DNA from: Rhizophagus irregularis
Lineage: Eukaryota > Glomeromycota > Glomeromycetes > Glomerales > Glomeraceae
Length of the DNA: 64,000 bases
Assembly: GCF_026210795.1 (NCBI RefSeq)
Contig: NC_089456.1
Location: forward strand, 1,242,501-1,306,500
Reading direction: 5' to 3'
Shown: piece by piece, positions 10,246 through 23,620 of the stretch
How the letters are laid out: every line of letters begins with the position of its first letter
How positions within the stretch are numbered: the stretch's first letter is position 1
Made by a program: the position numbers and the translations under genes
Notes under the pieces: generated by a model
Databases searched by the model: none
What the model was told of the DNA's origin: nothing
What the model saw: the letters and a program-made list of their open reading frames with translations, nothing else

Positions 10246-13200
10246 AGGCCCGTTTTCGCTTACAGAATTGTATTTTTTATCCTATACACAGTCCCAAGGT
10301 AAATTGGGTTTTAGGAAAGTTTTCTTTAATTAAGAAATGTTTTTTAATAAAACATTTCTTTTTCTCTCTGACTTGGACATGTTGCACAAAAGCTTTCAAA
10401 TAATAAGAAGGTGAGATTAAAATTTTAAGTAATGATGATGGGGCTTTTTTGCCAGGTTACTTGCAACTCTTATTGGGTACGTCCTGATTAAAAGAGTACG
10501 TCCACTGCAAGTTTCCGAACCAAGTGCACATTTACTACCCACACCTGACCTGGCCGTCTGTACTTCTAATATTTATTCAATAACTACACTTTTGTTACAA
10601 AAGCTACAGTGTTACGGCAACAGATATTCAATGTGAAACGATAGATAAATGGAAGAATGCTGCCGCAGTCTCCACCATGAATAAAGCAGTAAGTGTAGTC
10701 AAAGTACATATGAACCTAGGTAAAACAACTGATCCTGCCAGATCTTGAACAACCCTGAATTTTTATCACGTGATTCTAGGATTATTTTTACACGTTGATA
10801 TATTAATTACCAATTTTGTTTATGATAAATAATTATCTATCTTAAAATAGTTAATTGCACAATTAATCATATAACCAACTGGCGACATTTGTTGATTCTC
10901 TTTGTTATTATTTTCTCTAATTATTTTTCGTGTTACAAACGAACTTATGTTGATTGATTTTGCGATGTGAAAAACGTACCGGTCTGCCACATAGCATATG
11001 ATAAATTAATTAAATATAATCAGTTGTATTTAATAAAATAAATTATTAATTCTCAATTAATTCTGAAATCTAATTTCTTTCATTTTTGCTCAAGGGGACG
11101 AAAAATCACATAAACATTTTAATACCAAGTTTTGGTGATATGCTTTGCCAGTATGTAATAATTTTTAATGTTTATTTTTTTTAGCAGCTCGCTCATAATC
11201 AAATTAAACACATGCTTATGGATTAATTTTTTTTCCAACCACAAATGATGAACGAACAGTTGCCTGAAAGGTGAGTAGCTATTTTGTTAAAAGAATTAAT
11301 TCAAAAAAACACCTCACCGAATTCCCACGCATCCAAGAGACCTGAATAATAACAAAAGAAAAAAAAAACTTTTAGCAATAGTTCGTTACTAACAGCGAAA
11401 AGAAAAACTCATATCCTCGAACAAATAGCACAAAATAATCGATATCGGAATTTAATTTACACCTACGCAGAAAGGTACAATATACCATAAAGTCACCAAG
11501 TATATAAGTGTACAATTGCTTTATACTGTATCAACAATATTATTACTTAGCTGATGGCGAAATTCCTTATAGTTAGATCATAAGAACGTGAAAGATTTCA
11601 AACAGTAATCCCTGAGTCCACGAAAAAACTAAAATCAGTACAAGTTTCAGATGAACAGTTGATTTACGTTACGTCCTAAATACTTCTGTAGAAATAACCC
11701 TAAAAAACCTAGGACCGGAGGAACACAGTCAATAAAATGAGAGAATATTAAACCAAATGTATTTAGTTTTTGCTTACCATTGATATTACACATTTAATAC
11801 CAGATTCCTAGGTAAGTTTTGAAATAAAAAATAAACTACTAAAAAAATTATGTATATAGATTATTCAAAAATGAAGAAGAAAGCGAATTCTTTGGAAAAA
11901 ATAACTGAAGAGATCACGTGATAATGCGTGAGTCGAATAATCGGATCAAAAAAAAAGATAAAGCGAGTTCTTTTTTTTAATGTTGCGATCAAAGTTTTTA
12001 ATTAAATAATGAGTAAATAAACGTTAAAAAAAAAATATTATTACAATTAATTGTGTTTCCCTTATATATTATATGCAGAGTTCGAGAAAGTAAAGTAATT
12101 CATCTCAAATATCCCACTATATCATTCAAATTATTCATAATTTATCAAACCAAATTATTCTACTATCATCCCTATTTCCAGTAAGAAGCATATTTTTAAA
12201 ACAAAATTAATGGATAAGTTTATTTGTTTTGTTCTCAGGCCGAGAGATTCCTTAAAGATACGATCGTGATTCTTTTCAACCTTCTATTAAAATACAAATT
12301 AAGTGAAAGATCTTATATAAAAATATTGCATCTATGCTACATCTTGGAAACATTATTTATAATAATTAAAAATGTTTATAATTAAGTAAAAAAATACAAT
12401 AATATACAATAATTAGCAATTGATTATACTTCCTGGAAGGAAATATGATGCTAAAAAAATATCTAGATAATATTTCTTAATAGAGTCGGGAAAAATATAT
12501 CGTTACATATAAGTCCTATAAGTCATCAGTGAATCATAATGCGGGCCAAAATCCAATTATTGCCAGCATTATGCAAACTCATAAAATCTCATATATTAAA
12601 TGTCATGTGATTTGGATGGAATAACTCAGGCCAAATTTGTAGTGTTGGCCCGAATTAATTTAAGTGTAACCTAAAATATCGGTATAATTGTGAAAACCCA
12701 ACCCTCGCGAGGATCGCCCTGCCTATTATTGCAATTAAACAACCCTGGGCATAGCCAGCGTTGTGATATAAAATAAAGAACAAAAAAAAGGAACTACATG
12801 AAAATGAAAAATACCCTCTACAAATAAACCCGGACGCCGAGAAAAAATTTCTATCATCTATAGGTGCTAGTTTACTGTAAGGACCCGGTACAGGCAGTTA
12901 TCGGTAGGATATCGGTCTGACTGTACAGCTTTGGAAATCAAGTACCTGGACTTATCTAAATTCCTGGATGTTCGAATAGAATCCAGATTTAATTTATCTA
13001 CCATAAAAAAAAAAATCCGAAAAAAACTAGTTTTTATTCCTAAGAAACAGACGTGTGATCATTTTTCTGAAAATTTTTTATAGGGCTAGATAATAGTTTT
13101 TTATCTGATTGATATTATATCCCTGTAAAAAAAGTCCATCCATTTTTATATTCCAAATTTTTTCCGTAAAAGGTTCATATTTCCGGAATTAATGATCTTA

Positions 13201-13860
13201 TATCACGGAATTTATCAAATATTTACATTTTCTGTGAACGGATCCGGGAAAGGCTCATTTTACGTAGTTTTTACAGAAATAACGGATAAAATTTTTTATA
13301 GAATATTTGGCGTAGTGATGAATTAACTGAAACCAAATGTTGAAATTGTTTTAATATTTATTATTTTAGTTTTAGCTGGTTTTATACAATCGTATTTGAT
13401 AGCAATACATTCCAAAATTGTTTTCATTATAGAATAATGATAAGAGCATACAGAAATTTTTTAAAAATTTTTTTGTAATAAATTCATGAGTCACAAAAAA
13501 AAGCGGGTATAATTTCTAACTCTCTATTGTCAAGTAGCAAAAACATATGAAAACTCGAATTGAATAAAAACTTTGTCTATATAAAGCTAATATGAGCAAC
13601 ACGCTGCTTTCTTACGTATATGTGAAAAAAAATTGAGAAAAAGTGAATTTTTGGTATGAAATTTTGCAATTAAGCTAACAATTCAGACTATAGAAAGTAA
13701 TGAATTTAATTTATATTTAAAATTCTAAGAAAAATTATTTGATAATAAAGTATTTAATATAAGATTGGAGTAAATCTAAATAAATGTAAAATCAGATATA
13801 TATACAGTATATATATTTAATAAAAGTGAACAAATTGTTGCCGACTTAGCCAGGTCTTTT
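10246..13860. other. Long gene-free stretch
   Basis: No gene can be supported. It contains two TCACGTGA palindromes (10766-10773, 11914-11921), a 54-codon open stretch without ATG at about 10598-10750 that ends in a stop and is not recognisable, and a GGGCCAA..TTGGCCCG inverted pair (12541-12655) related to the words near 9640. A patch of somewhat higher GC content lies at about 12820-12980, perhaps an old insertion. Confidence 0.35.
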
Positions 13861-13899
13861 AAAATCTTGTTGTCACCGTTGAGGTGCAGCAACATTGAT

Positions 13900-14170
13900 C
13901 AGGAGGGGAGGGGAGGGAGAAAAAAGCGAGGGATGGGAAAGGGAAGAGCGAGAAATAATGGAAAGGGAAAGAGGAGGAGAAAGGAAAGGAGAATAAGGGA
14001 AGAAAGGGGAGGAGGAGAAGGGAAGGGGAAAAGGAGAGAGGACAACAAGAGAAAAGAAAGGTGAAGGGAATGGGAAAAGGGAACGGGAAAGTGAAAAAGG
14101 ACGGGAAAGCGAGAGAGGAGCGAGAGTATGGGAAAGGGAAAGGAAAAGATGGAAAACGAGTGAAGAGCGA
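13900..14170 (+). repeat. Polypurine (GA) tract of about 270 bases
   Basis: The plus strand is almost only G and A (GGGA, GGAAA, GAGA words), followed by a C/A-rich 50-base stretch (14179-14225). Several overlapping open frames exist on both strands but are only low-complexity R/E/K/G or S/F/P/L translations, so none is called. Confidence 0.8.
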
Positions 14171-15088
14171 ATAAATACGCACACACCACCCACCCATACA
14201 TAACCCGCACTCCCAAACTACATACCTAAAAGAAGATGTAAAAAGGGAACTGAAGAATATCGGGTGAAGATATTCTTGGTTATTAGTTCATCTGATGAGT
14301 TACTTTTCAAGATTAATTAATTGAAAAACGAAAGAAGACCTAAAGAAAGAGAAGAGAAGATAGAGAAAAAAGGAAGGTTAAAAATACATTTTTAGTTAGT
14401 TGATTATAAAAAGACCGATAATCAGTTCTTGATGGCTTGATTGACTTTGACTTCCATACAAGATTTTATTTGCAACATTAATTAATTCTTTTGGTCTAGG
14501 TTCCATTTTTATTTTCATTTAAATAATTTTTAATTTTTTGAACTAAATAAAGATAAAAAACAAGGTGTTTCCTTTTATAATTAATAATGCATGAAGATCT
14601 TTTATTTTCAGGAAAGACGGATATGATGAAAAATCCAGCAGTACTATTTTTTACTTTTATTCTTTTTATTCCGATTTTAAAAGTCGTAAACCCATGATTA
14701 CGGTATATATGTTGTGAATGAAATATTGGAAATCAAGGATCCGATTCAATTGGATAAAAAAAATAAAACGATTTGCACTCTGCTCCGGAAAAACCCTTAG
14801 ACCCCAAAATATACATGGTTCCAAAAAAGTAATACAGATCTTTCCTCTTATGGATAATTCAATTTCTAAAAAAGATAAAGTGCGACCTATTTGGGGTTCC
14901 AGGTTTCAACACTGGTGACTATATATAATGGTAAACATTTATTTTTTTCCCACAGGAAACAATTAATAATAATTCACTATTCTCTCAGTTTGGAAATAGA
15001 AAGCAATTTAAAATTTCTTTTTATCAAGCATTTTAAAGAGACAAAAAAAAAAAAAAAATTTATTACGTTAAATTATAACCTAGTTCTT
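14171..15088. other. 5' flank of helicase copy A
   Basis: From about 14768 the sequence (CGATTTGCA..CGGAAAAAC, then TTTCCCACAGGAAAC at about 14947) matches the flank of copy B from 38608, so the duplication includes the leader. No separate gene is supported. Confidence 0.5.
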
Positions 15089-18000
15089 ATGGATGCAACA
15101 TCTTTAATTAAACTTCTGGATGATGATGATGATAAAAATGATGATGACAAAAAGAATGATGATGACAAGAAGAATGATGATGGAAAGAAATGGAATGACC
15201 TGTTGAAACGATGTCTCAATCAATCGAATCAATCGGATTCGGTGGATGAGTTCATTACCGAATTATCAAACTCTTTTGACAAATACCTACCGAAACTTCA
15301 AGCGTTTACTTCCCACCTCTGCGATAAATATTTACAGGTCGTTACAAATGTCAATTTGAAACGGAATATCTTACTTGCTAAATTCATCTCACGTTTAATC
15401 ACCGATGTAATCAAGGAAAACCTGCACAAATCTTACATTTTTGGCTTTAATGAGCTCCTTCACAACTGTGTTGAACTTCTCTGGTGGGCTGGTATTAAAG
15501 AAAATAATAAACCGAATTCAGTCTTTAATACAATTAAAAACATCTTTAGTGCAATCATGCATGCTAATATTCTGGAAGTTTTGATATCAGAATTGTATGG
15601 TTATCATTGCCTTAAACGTATACTGTTTGACTTCAACCTGATTAAACACATTGAGCAGGTAGAGTTGCTCAAGGCGGTAGATATAGTTGCTGATCTTGTG
15701 GAAAAATGTCCTGAGCATGTAAATAACTTATCGTTGTCAGAAGGTTTTTCTGTATACAAAGCTTGCACTGCACTATTGAGAACTCTAAGAGATTACGAGA
15801 GCGTTGATAATAAGGAGCAACATTGGCATAGGAGGCAAACTGTCGGTAAAAACAGCTTGTTTCCTTTATCTATTAAAGATGAACAGCATCTCACATTATT
15901 GGGGATGAAGATGCCTCAAAAGCTTTCAGATTTACCTCACTTTTCACGAGCTCTTGAGCAACGAAAGATAGATTCATTTGAGGTAATTACTTTTTTTTTG
16001 CTTTAATCAAACATAATTAATTGAACTGCAAAATTGACAAACTTTATTTAACTTTCACTTAGAATTTAATGGAACTTTTTCCATGTATAAGTTGCCAAAG
16101 GCAGGCGCTTAATTATGTTTTTCCTGATGAATACATTTTGGAAGACGAGTCAGCACCATCAAGATGCTTTCACCTTCCATTTGAATTTAATGAAGATGAT
16201 AAGCTCGGACCTTGGGATATCTTGCTTAGCGAAGACGCAATTAAAGACCTGCAACATTTGGAATCAAGACCTGATGTGATTAGGTTGATTATGCAAAAAC
16301 TTGGACAGATATCTTCTGGAGCATGGGACAGACATAAGTTGCGATGTAACGCAATGCAAACTAGTGCTATTCCGGTTTATGAGATAGTACTTCCCGATAA
16401 TGGTCTAAAGATTCTTTGGCAGATTGATTATGGATTTACTATTCGTAGCAATTCACTTACGCAGCTTGTCAGGATTTGGGCTGTCACCGATAATAAGGAA
16501 CAAATAGACCAAGTATTAAATGACCTTTCAATAGTTCATCAAGTTTATACTTCAAAGCAGAGACATTGGTGTATGGAACAAAGAGCTAAAAATAATTTAG
16601 TTTTACCAAAAATCCTTGGAGATGGAGAAGATACGGGATCTTCTGAAGACAGGGTATATGCCTCAAGAACGGAAGATGAGTTGTTAATGATTCATAAAAA
16701 GCTTGTTACAAATAAATTTGTTCCATTATCAACGGTAAGTATACAGAGACGATATAAAAATATTTAATTAGAATTTATTTTAATAGATAATATTCTTTCT
16801 TATAGAACTTGTATAAGTCACTAGTCTTGGGTGGTCTTAGATTTACCTTTCAAGTATCTAAGAGAGAGTATGAAATTATTAATTGTCCTACATCAGCGAT
16901 CGTTGTTGGTCGATCAGGTTAGTAGGAAAAACATTTTGTAACTAAGAAGTAAGTTTAGTCATTTGATTTTATATATAACAAATATTTAATATTTAGGGAC
17001 TGGTAAGACTACATGTATTGTGTTTAGGCAAATCGCTTCATACCTAAATAGCCAAATCTACGAAAACCCATCTTTATGTGGCAATAACAGAAATTTTTAC
17101 AAAAGACAGATATTTATTACAGTGAGCTATAATTTGCGTCACCACGTAAAGAAATATTTTGACAGGTTGTTAGAATCTGCTGAACTTGCTGGAAAACAGA
17201 TAACTAAGGCGGAGTTTCGTAAATATAGAGAGAAGAAAGAGAGGGGCGAATGTGTTTCCACTTTAACAATGCGCGAAGAGAGAGATGAGGAAAAGGAGTT
17301 AAAAGAAATTCCAAACACGTTTAATTATCTGCAGCTGACAGATGACAAATTTCCTTTGTTTATTACTTTTGACAAATTTTTTGAAATGCTTCAAGGAACT
17401 TATGGTATCAAAAATCAGGACTTTATAATACAAAAAAAATTGAATGCAGATAATATCGATTTATATGACAAGGATAAAGAAAGATTTAACCGAATAACAA
17501 AAGACACAGAAGAAATTTTCGTGAGTTATGATAGATTTCGGAAAAAATATTGGCCATCTCTTAATGATTACAGTAAGAAAAAATTTGATTGTGAGTTGGT
17601 TTACTCTGAATTTTCTATTATTAAGGTGAGTAATCAGTAATTAATTACATGGCATATTAATATATCAGATAAATTTCGAGTTCCATTTAATTTTTCATAA
17701 AAAATTTAAGGGTACAAATCCTGAAGTGGATTTCTTATCAAGAGAGGATTATATAGACGTCAGTATCAAAAAGTATCCAGCATTTTGCTATAACCGTGAT
17801 GAGATTTATGATTTATTTCAGCATTATGAAAAGATGAAGGCGCAAAGGCATGAATATGATTCGATGGATCGGTAAGACCAATTGTATAATTTTATAGTTT
17901 TTATTTTTTAGGATAAATTATTTGAAATCTCGAAATCTTTACAGAACGTTGGCCATCTTTCGTCGCGCCAAAAAAAAAGCACTGGGTAGTTTACATATAC

Positions 18001-21000
18001 ATGAAGTATATATTGATGAATGTCAAGATAATCATATTATGGATTTAGCCCTTATCCTAAAGGTTTTTGACCGTACTAGTAGCATTTTTTTTGCAGGAGA
18101 TATAGCACAATGTATTGCTAAAGGGTCTTCTTTCCGATTTCAAGGTATTCGCATAAAATAAAAAAGTTTATTTCCCTAATTTTAATTTTAACAATTTTTT
18201 TTTTAATAATATCTGATATAGATTTACAAGCCTTAATGTATCAATGGGAACTTACTCGGAAAAATGACAATATTTTAAAACCAAAATTATTTGATCTGAA
18301 TATTAATTACCGTTCCCATAATGGAATTCTTAAACTTGCTGCTTCAGTGGTTAAACTTATCCAGCATCTTTTCCCTAATTCAATTGACCAATTATCATCT
18401 GAACGTAGTGAGGTTGACGGTCCACTGCCTATTATCGTTAATGAGTTTAAAGAGGAATATTTTAATATTTTAAATAACAGGCCAAATGAGCTTAAATTTA
18501 CGTATGATATTTGCAGGGAAATGAAATTTAAAAAACGAAGTTCACTTATCGAATTTGGTGCTGATCAAGTGATTATTGTGCGCAATGAAGAAGTTAAATC
18601 ACGTGTAATGAAATTAGTCGATAAAGGTGCAATGGTGTTAACCGTGTTAGATGCTAAGGGTATGGAGTTTAATGATGTTCTTTTGTACAATTTCTTTACC
18701 GATTCACCTGCATGCCGAAAGGTATAAATTATACGTACTGTACTGTAACCTTAAACTATTCGAGATTATTTATTCATTCATTCTTGCTTGTTTTAGTGGC
18801 GGGTAATTCTTTCTGCTGTAAAAAAAAAGTCCGAGCGTGTACCGGTCTTCTCTCACGAGAAGCATTATATTCTTTCATCAGAGCTTAAACATCTATATGT
18901 TGCAGTAACTAGGGCTCGACGGAATATCTGGATCTGCGACGAAAATACTGAGTATAGCTTACCAATCCGAGTATACTGGGAACGCTGTGAGGAAGATCGA
19001 GAAGAAGATCAGGAAGAAGATCGGGTAGATCAAGAGGAAGAAGTTCGAGAAGAAGAAGATTGGGAAGAATATCGGGAAGAAGATCGGAAAAAGGATCAAA
19101 GGCTATTCAGGGTAAAAACTATTTCTAATTTGGGACAGGCGAAAACCTTTTTTTCTAATTTGGCTAAGAAAAGTAGTCCAGATGAGTGGGATCAAAAGGG
19201 AAGAGATTATTTTGAAAAACAGCAATATGAGCAGGTAAATCATTTTTTGAGTTATTCAATTTCAATTTTATTATATTTGACAAAAAAGTTAAACTATTTT
19301 TAGGCTATTTTTGGTTTTACGAAGAGTGGAAATGAAAAGGATCGTAAACTAGCTTATGCATATCGTCTTCGACAGATCGCTAGGGATTCTAGAGATGATG
19401 ATTTCAATGAAGATACTATAAAATCTAATTTTACTAATGCTGCTAGAGCTTTTCAGGAATGTTCTCGACCAGACGAGGCAGCTAAATGCTATCAGGTATT
19501 TCTAGCTATAATTAGGATATATGTCGGCTCCAATTTTTTCCAATACTCACTAAAGCTGACATTTACAAATTTACTTAATGTTACCTAATTTGCTTAAAGA
19601 AAATTGGCATGTATAAAGAAGCTGGTGATATTTATGCCGAAGATAAGAATTTTGAATCTGCTGCATATAGTTATCTTAAGGCATATATGTATCTAGAAGC
19701 GGGTAAATATTTTGAAAAGGTAGAGAAGTATGATGATGCTGCTTTTGCTTACAAGGATGGTGATCTTGAAATTGCGGCTAAATTTATACTAAGGTGAGCC
19801 CAATTTTAATTCCACCCATTGAATTAACTTGTAAAAATTATGCAATCTAAAATTTAATTAATTATTTATTTATTTATTATAAAAAGTTACAAACAAGAAA
19901 TTAAAAACAGGACATTTCGACATGTTGCTCGTCACATTAAAAACAGTTATCATTCTGTTGCCATTTCAGATGGTAAATTTGATAAGGCTGTTGATATGTA
20001 TAAAATATTGATCGATGATAATAATGATGATGATATTGATGAAACATTAGAATTAATCTTGTATATATGCAGAATTGATATGTTGAAGGAAACAATAATA
20101 TATATTACAAGTCCTAGTACTCTTCAAAAATATCTTTCCAAGGCGAAAGAGTTTATCATGGAATTTGAATCACGATTGATAAGTAAATCTGAGAAATGGA
20201 ATAATTTAATAGAAGAGTTTAATTTATATTCAGCTTACTTAGATAAGGATTTTAATAAGGTTTACGAGTATATACAATTTTTTAGGCATCGTAAAGAGCT
20301 TGCTACCGAGTTTCATGCGGTAAACATATGGCTGCAGATTCTTCCACAATCATCTGGTATTCAATCTAAACATCATTATGAACGACTGAAAAATCTGCAA
20401 TGGATGTGTGAATTAGTCTTTTCTTTTATAAATATTATCAATAATAAAAAGAGAAATCAAATCAAAAAGAATTTTGAAGACATTTTCTGTATAAGAGAAG
20501 TTATTAACCTACAAAAACGGCAAATTTCATTTGGCAACCCACTTCTCAATCTCGTAGACAAACCGTTTAAAAGCATGATAGAGATCAGCGAAGAAAACAG
20601 GAATGATCAGCATATTTATGATGCGATTGATGTACACCGAAGTATTTTAAAATGTCTTGTCCCACGCATTTTTAAGCATATCCAAAATGCTGACCAGAAG
20701 GGTAGAAATATTCCAGATATAAGTTATCAACTGTGTTATAAGTTTACTTCCTGTGAAAAATCAGGTTGCCGGCGACATCATGTGAAACCAACACCATCAA
20801 TTCTGTATCAACGTTTGATGTTTTCCCGTCTCCAATACACCGTAATGATAATGTTCGATGATGTATTGGAAAAGTATCTTAATTACAAACAAATTAAAAA
20901 AATTCGTAACTTACAAAAGTGGTGGACTGAAAGATTGATTAAAATTCATACTCGCTATCAATCTCCACAAGTAAGCTGTCCGGAAGCCACTTATATTAAA

Positions 21001-22760
21001 TTCCCTGAACGTGAGACGCTTATTTATCCTGCTCGCAAGACATGGTTATTCAATTTTAAAGACATCAATAACTTTGAAGTTATATTGGAATATATGTTTG
21101 TTTTTCAGTGGTTGCAAGATAGACGGAGTATTAATAAGTTTAATTGGAAAGTATCAAAAACAAAAATCCTTTCACATTCTAACAATTTGCCTATTGGTTT
21201 TGAGTACTACAAAGGGCATAACAAAGCAATACCAGTTGGAAATCGACTTTCATCATTCTTTTTTCATCTTTATCTCAATAATGTGATTAGTGCAATTTCA
21301 AATATAAAAATATTTATCCAATATGCTATTGATAACGCACAACTGGTTAATCTTGTTACATCTGATGCTTTTGGTAATTTAATTTCTCTTATAGAATTTA
21401 CTATATCTTTAGTTTTTACAATTAAACCTGGATATTGTGACTTTTGTATTCCTCGGGCTTTTTTGATTAATTATTTTGAAGAGTTCACTGCAGAGCCGCT
21501 TATTCCAGATGATCAACATAATTATGACAGGGAGAAATATCTAGATATGATTAATAATTCTTTTGATCAAGTCCAAAAACTTCTTAACCTTCTTATTTGT
21601 GAAGAGCAGGTCTACTTGTCAATTATTCTTCGACTGATACGTCTCTTGATCCTCGTTAGTCTAAATGAAACAAAGCTTGCAACAAAAGTCATTATTCTTT
21701 TCAAAAATTTGAATCGCAAAGTCTTTTCTGCGAAAATTAAAAAATATCTGGAAAAGGAATCTTTGGAACAACTTACAAATGTTTTATGTAACGATCTTAA
21801 GGAAACAGGTTGTGATTACCTTGTTATTGTTTACCATTATGCGAAATATACAGAAGTTTTGTCAAAATTTTCTAGAATAGAAAAAAATAGTTTTAAGAAG
21901 CTTAGATATAAATCTACTAAAGAATTCCATTCTGCTCTCCAGCAGATTAAATCACCGGTAAATAATCAGGAAAATGTTACAACTGTAAATAAACTTCAAG
22001 TTTGGTATTGCAAAATTCGTCGATCTCAAAAAGCAATTAGAAAAATTCAAGGCTGGTTTCGCAGGGTAATAAAAATCAGAAAAATTCAGGCCTGGTTTCA
22101 TAAGTTAGAAGCTGTCAAAAAAATTCAAAGCTGGATTCGCCGAGTTTATAAACGGGTGAAATCACGTCAACCTGGTTATGACCCAACTCCGAATAAGATT
22201 TACAATGATATGGTGGTATTCTGCAAAAGTATTGCGAAAGAAGTAAACAAAAAATCGGTGTGCGTATATAATATTTTATTGAGAGGCCAGACAGTGGATA
22301 TTGTTGTGAAGCTCCTTAGGCTATACAAGCGGATGAAAGCATTTATTAATAAATGTTCTCCAGATTCAAACAAAAGTAATCGCCGTTTAGAATTGGAAGA
22401 TGAACTAAGGTTTGTTAATATTTGGATTTTTTACAATGGTTTTTTTTCTTTTACTAAGTTAAGCGAAACTTGTAATTTTAGGAATAACCATTATAAAGAA
22501 GTTGAACAAGCGCTAAAATCGTTGTCAATAACTGAGAATTCAGCGCAACATAAAGAAGTAAATATTAAGTGGTTGAAAAAAGAATTGCAACAAGCAGAGG
22601 ATATTATTGATCAATTTCAGAACTGGGTGGATGAATACGAGGATGAAGTTAATAGTAATAAAATTTTCCAGCAAAAAGAATTTTGAATGGGACAAAGTGC
22701 AACCAAACGTAATATTTATCCTTATGATTCGTTCTATTTATTTGCGGTTATTCCATTTCC
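14768..22760 (+). repeat. Segmental duplication, copy A
   Basis: Direct-orientation homologue of 38608-46330. Homology covers the leader, all 12 exons with matching intron positions, and about 80 bases of 3' flank (CCAAACGT..AATATTTATCC at about 22703 and 46273). Introns have diverged far more than exons. Confidence 0.85.
15089..22686 (+). CDS. Giant UvrD-like helicase / TPR / IQ protein (TRANK1-like), copy A
   Basis: Twelve exons: 15089-15982, 16063-16734, 16806-16917, 16997-17625, 17711-17871, 17945-18144, 18222-18721, 18797-19234, 19304-19495, 19600-19793, 19887-22409, 22482-22686; about 2239 residues. Order: an Asp/Lys repeat at the N-terminus; a helical region; a compact module (about 350-470); then an SF1 helicase core. 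Walker A GRSGTGKTT (557-565, split by an intron), Walker B YIDECQD (845-851), GDIAQ (874-878), NYRSH (918-922), AKGMEFNDV (1034-1042) and VAVTRAR (1091-1097) are all intact. An acidic EED repeat (about 1122-1158) follows, then TPR-like KEAGDIYAE and EAGKYFEK repeats (about 1270-1330), a long helical region, three IQ-like units (KIQGWFRR, KIQAWFHK, KIQSWIRR; about 2040-2090) and a coiled tail. It resembles the animal/fungal TRANK1 group, whose role is poorly known; an ATP-driven nucleic-acid translocase is the likely activity. The last intron may also be read through (see findings). Confidence 0.85.
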
Positions 22761-23588
22761 AGCTATCAAAGTTATGAGTAATTTTATGTGATAAAATTTA
22801 TATTTGCAAAAAAAAAAAATCCGATTTACTAGTCTAAAAGTTAAAACCAAATAACAGTATTTTTCAACTGGATGTGATAGATTGTAGTATTTTAGGATAT
22901 TATTTAACCTTTATATAACAATTGGATCTCTAATTTCCAATCTAAATAATGTAATTTTATTTACTTTTAAAAATTTAAGTCAATTAACTGTTGATCTAAT
23001 TGATTTTTTCTATGTAATTTGTTAAGTTATTAAGTAAATAAATGAGTCCAAGTTCTAATCAAGAATAAAATTTGATAGTACCTATTGCAATGTTGCATGT
23101 ATTTACACAAAATATTTTAAATGTTTCCAACTTTTAAATTTAAACTACCTTGATGATAAGAAAATCAATTTATTTATAGTGTGCTGAGTAAGTACGCTTA
23201 GTAGTACGCTGTATCACTTCCCACTATATTAAGTTTTTTTTCCAAACGCATAACACAAAAAAATTTTTTTTTTTTTTGGCATAAAAAAACTTTTTTAATT
23301 TTGTAGAATTCATATTTAAGTTTATGAGATTTTAAAATTTCACCAATCAATAGCATGTTACAGAAATGCTAATTTTCTTTTTTACCACTTTAATAAAATA
23401 AATATATATTTAAATTCAATAAATATCATTATTTTACTGTTTCATTATTAATTTTGTATTGAGTGTTTATTTGCTTTGAGTTTTATAGTAGTGCCGCAAC
23501 ATTTTTTTGTATAATATTATATTTAAAAAAATGTAGTGAAAACGTTCTTTCATAATAAAATGGTGCGAAACATTTTTTTTAATATATT
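22761..23588. other. Intergenic, no gene seen
   Basis: AT-rich spacer after the duplication block, with A and T runs. No coding or RNA signal found. Confidence 0.35.
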
Positions 23589-23620
23589 ACTAGCTGTCAC
23601 CCGTTGCTTCGCGCCAGGAC
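23589..23620 (-). mobile_element. Helitron-like 3' terminus (minus orientation)
   Basis: Read on the minus strand the sequence is CCTGGCGCGAAGCAACGGG, a short imperfect hairpin with a GAA loop, about ten bases, then CTAG followed by T. Helitrons end in a small hairpin followed within about 12 bases by CTRR and insert 5' of a T. The same end in better form occurs at 30315-30344 and 33082-33111. The element body would run to higher coordinates (AT-rich 23620 onward); its 5' end was not found. Confidence 0.5.

Noticed and set aside
10598-10760. Possible coding exon on the plus strand
   Set aside because: 54 open codons without ATG or recognisable sequence, and the opposite strand is also partly open, so composition alone may explain it.
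13859-14216. Overlapping open frames on both strands of the GA tract
   Set aside because: All are low-complexity translations (R/G/E/K or S/F/P/L) of one polypurine tract with no start context, intron or domain signal.
14718-14918. 66-codon open frame before helicase copy A
   Set aside because: It lies in the duplicated leader; copy B has no matching frame at the equivalent place.
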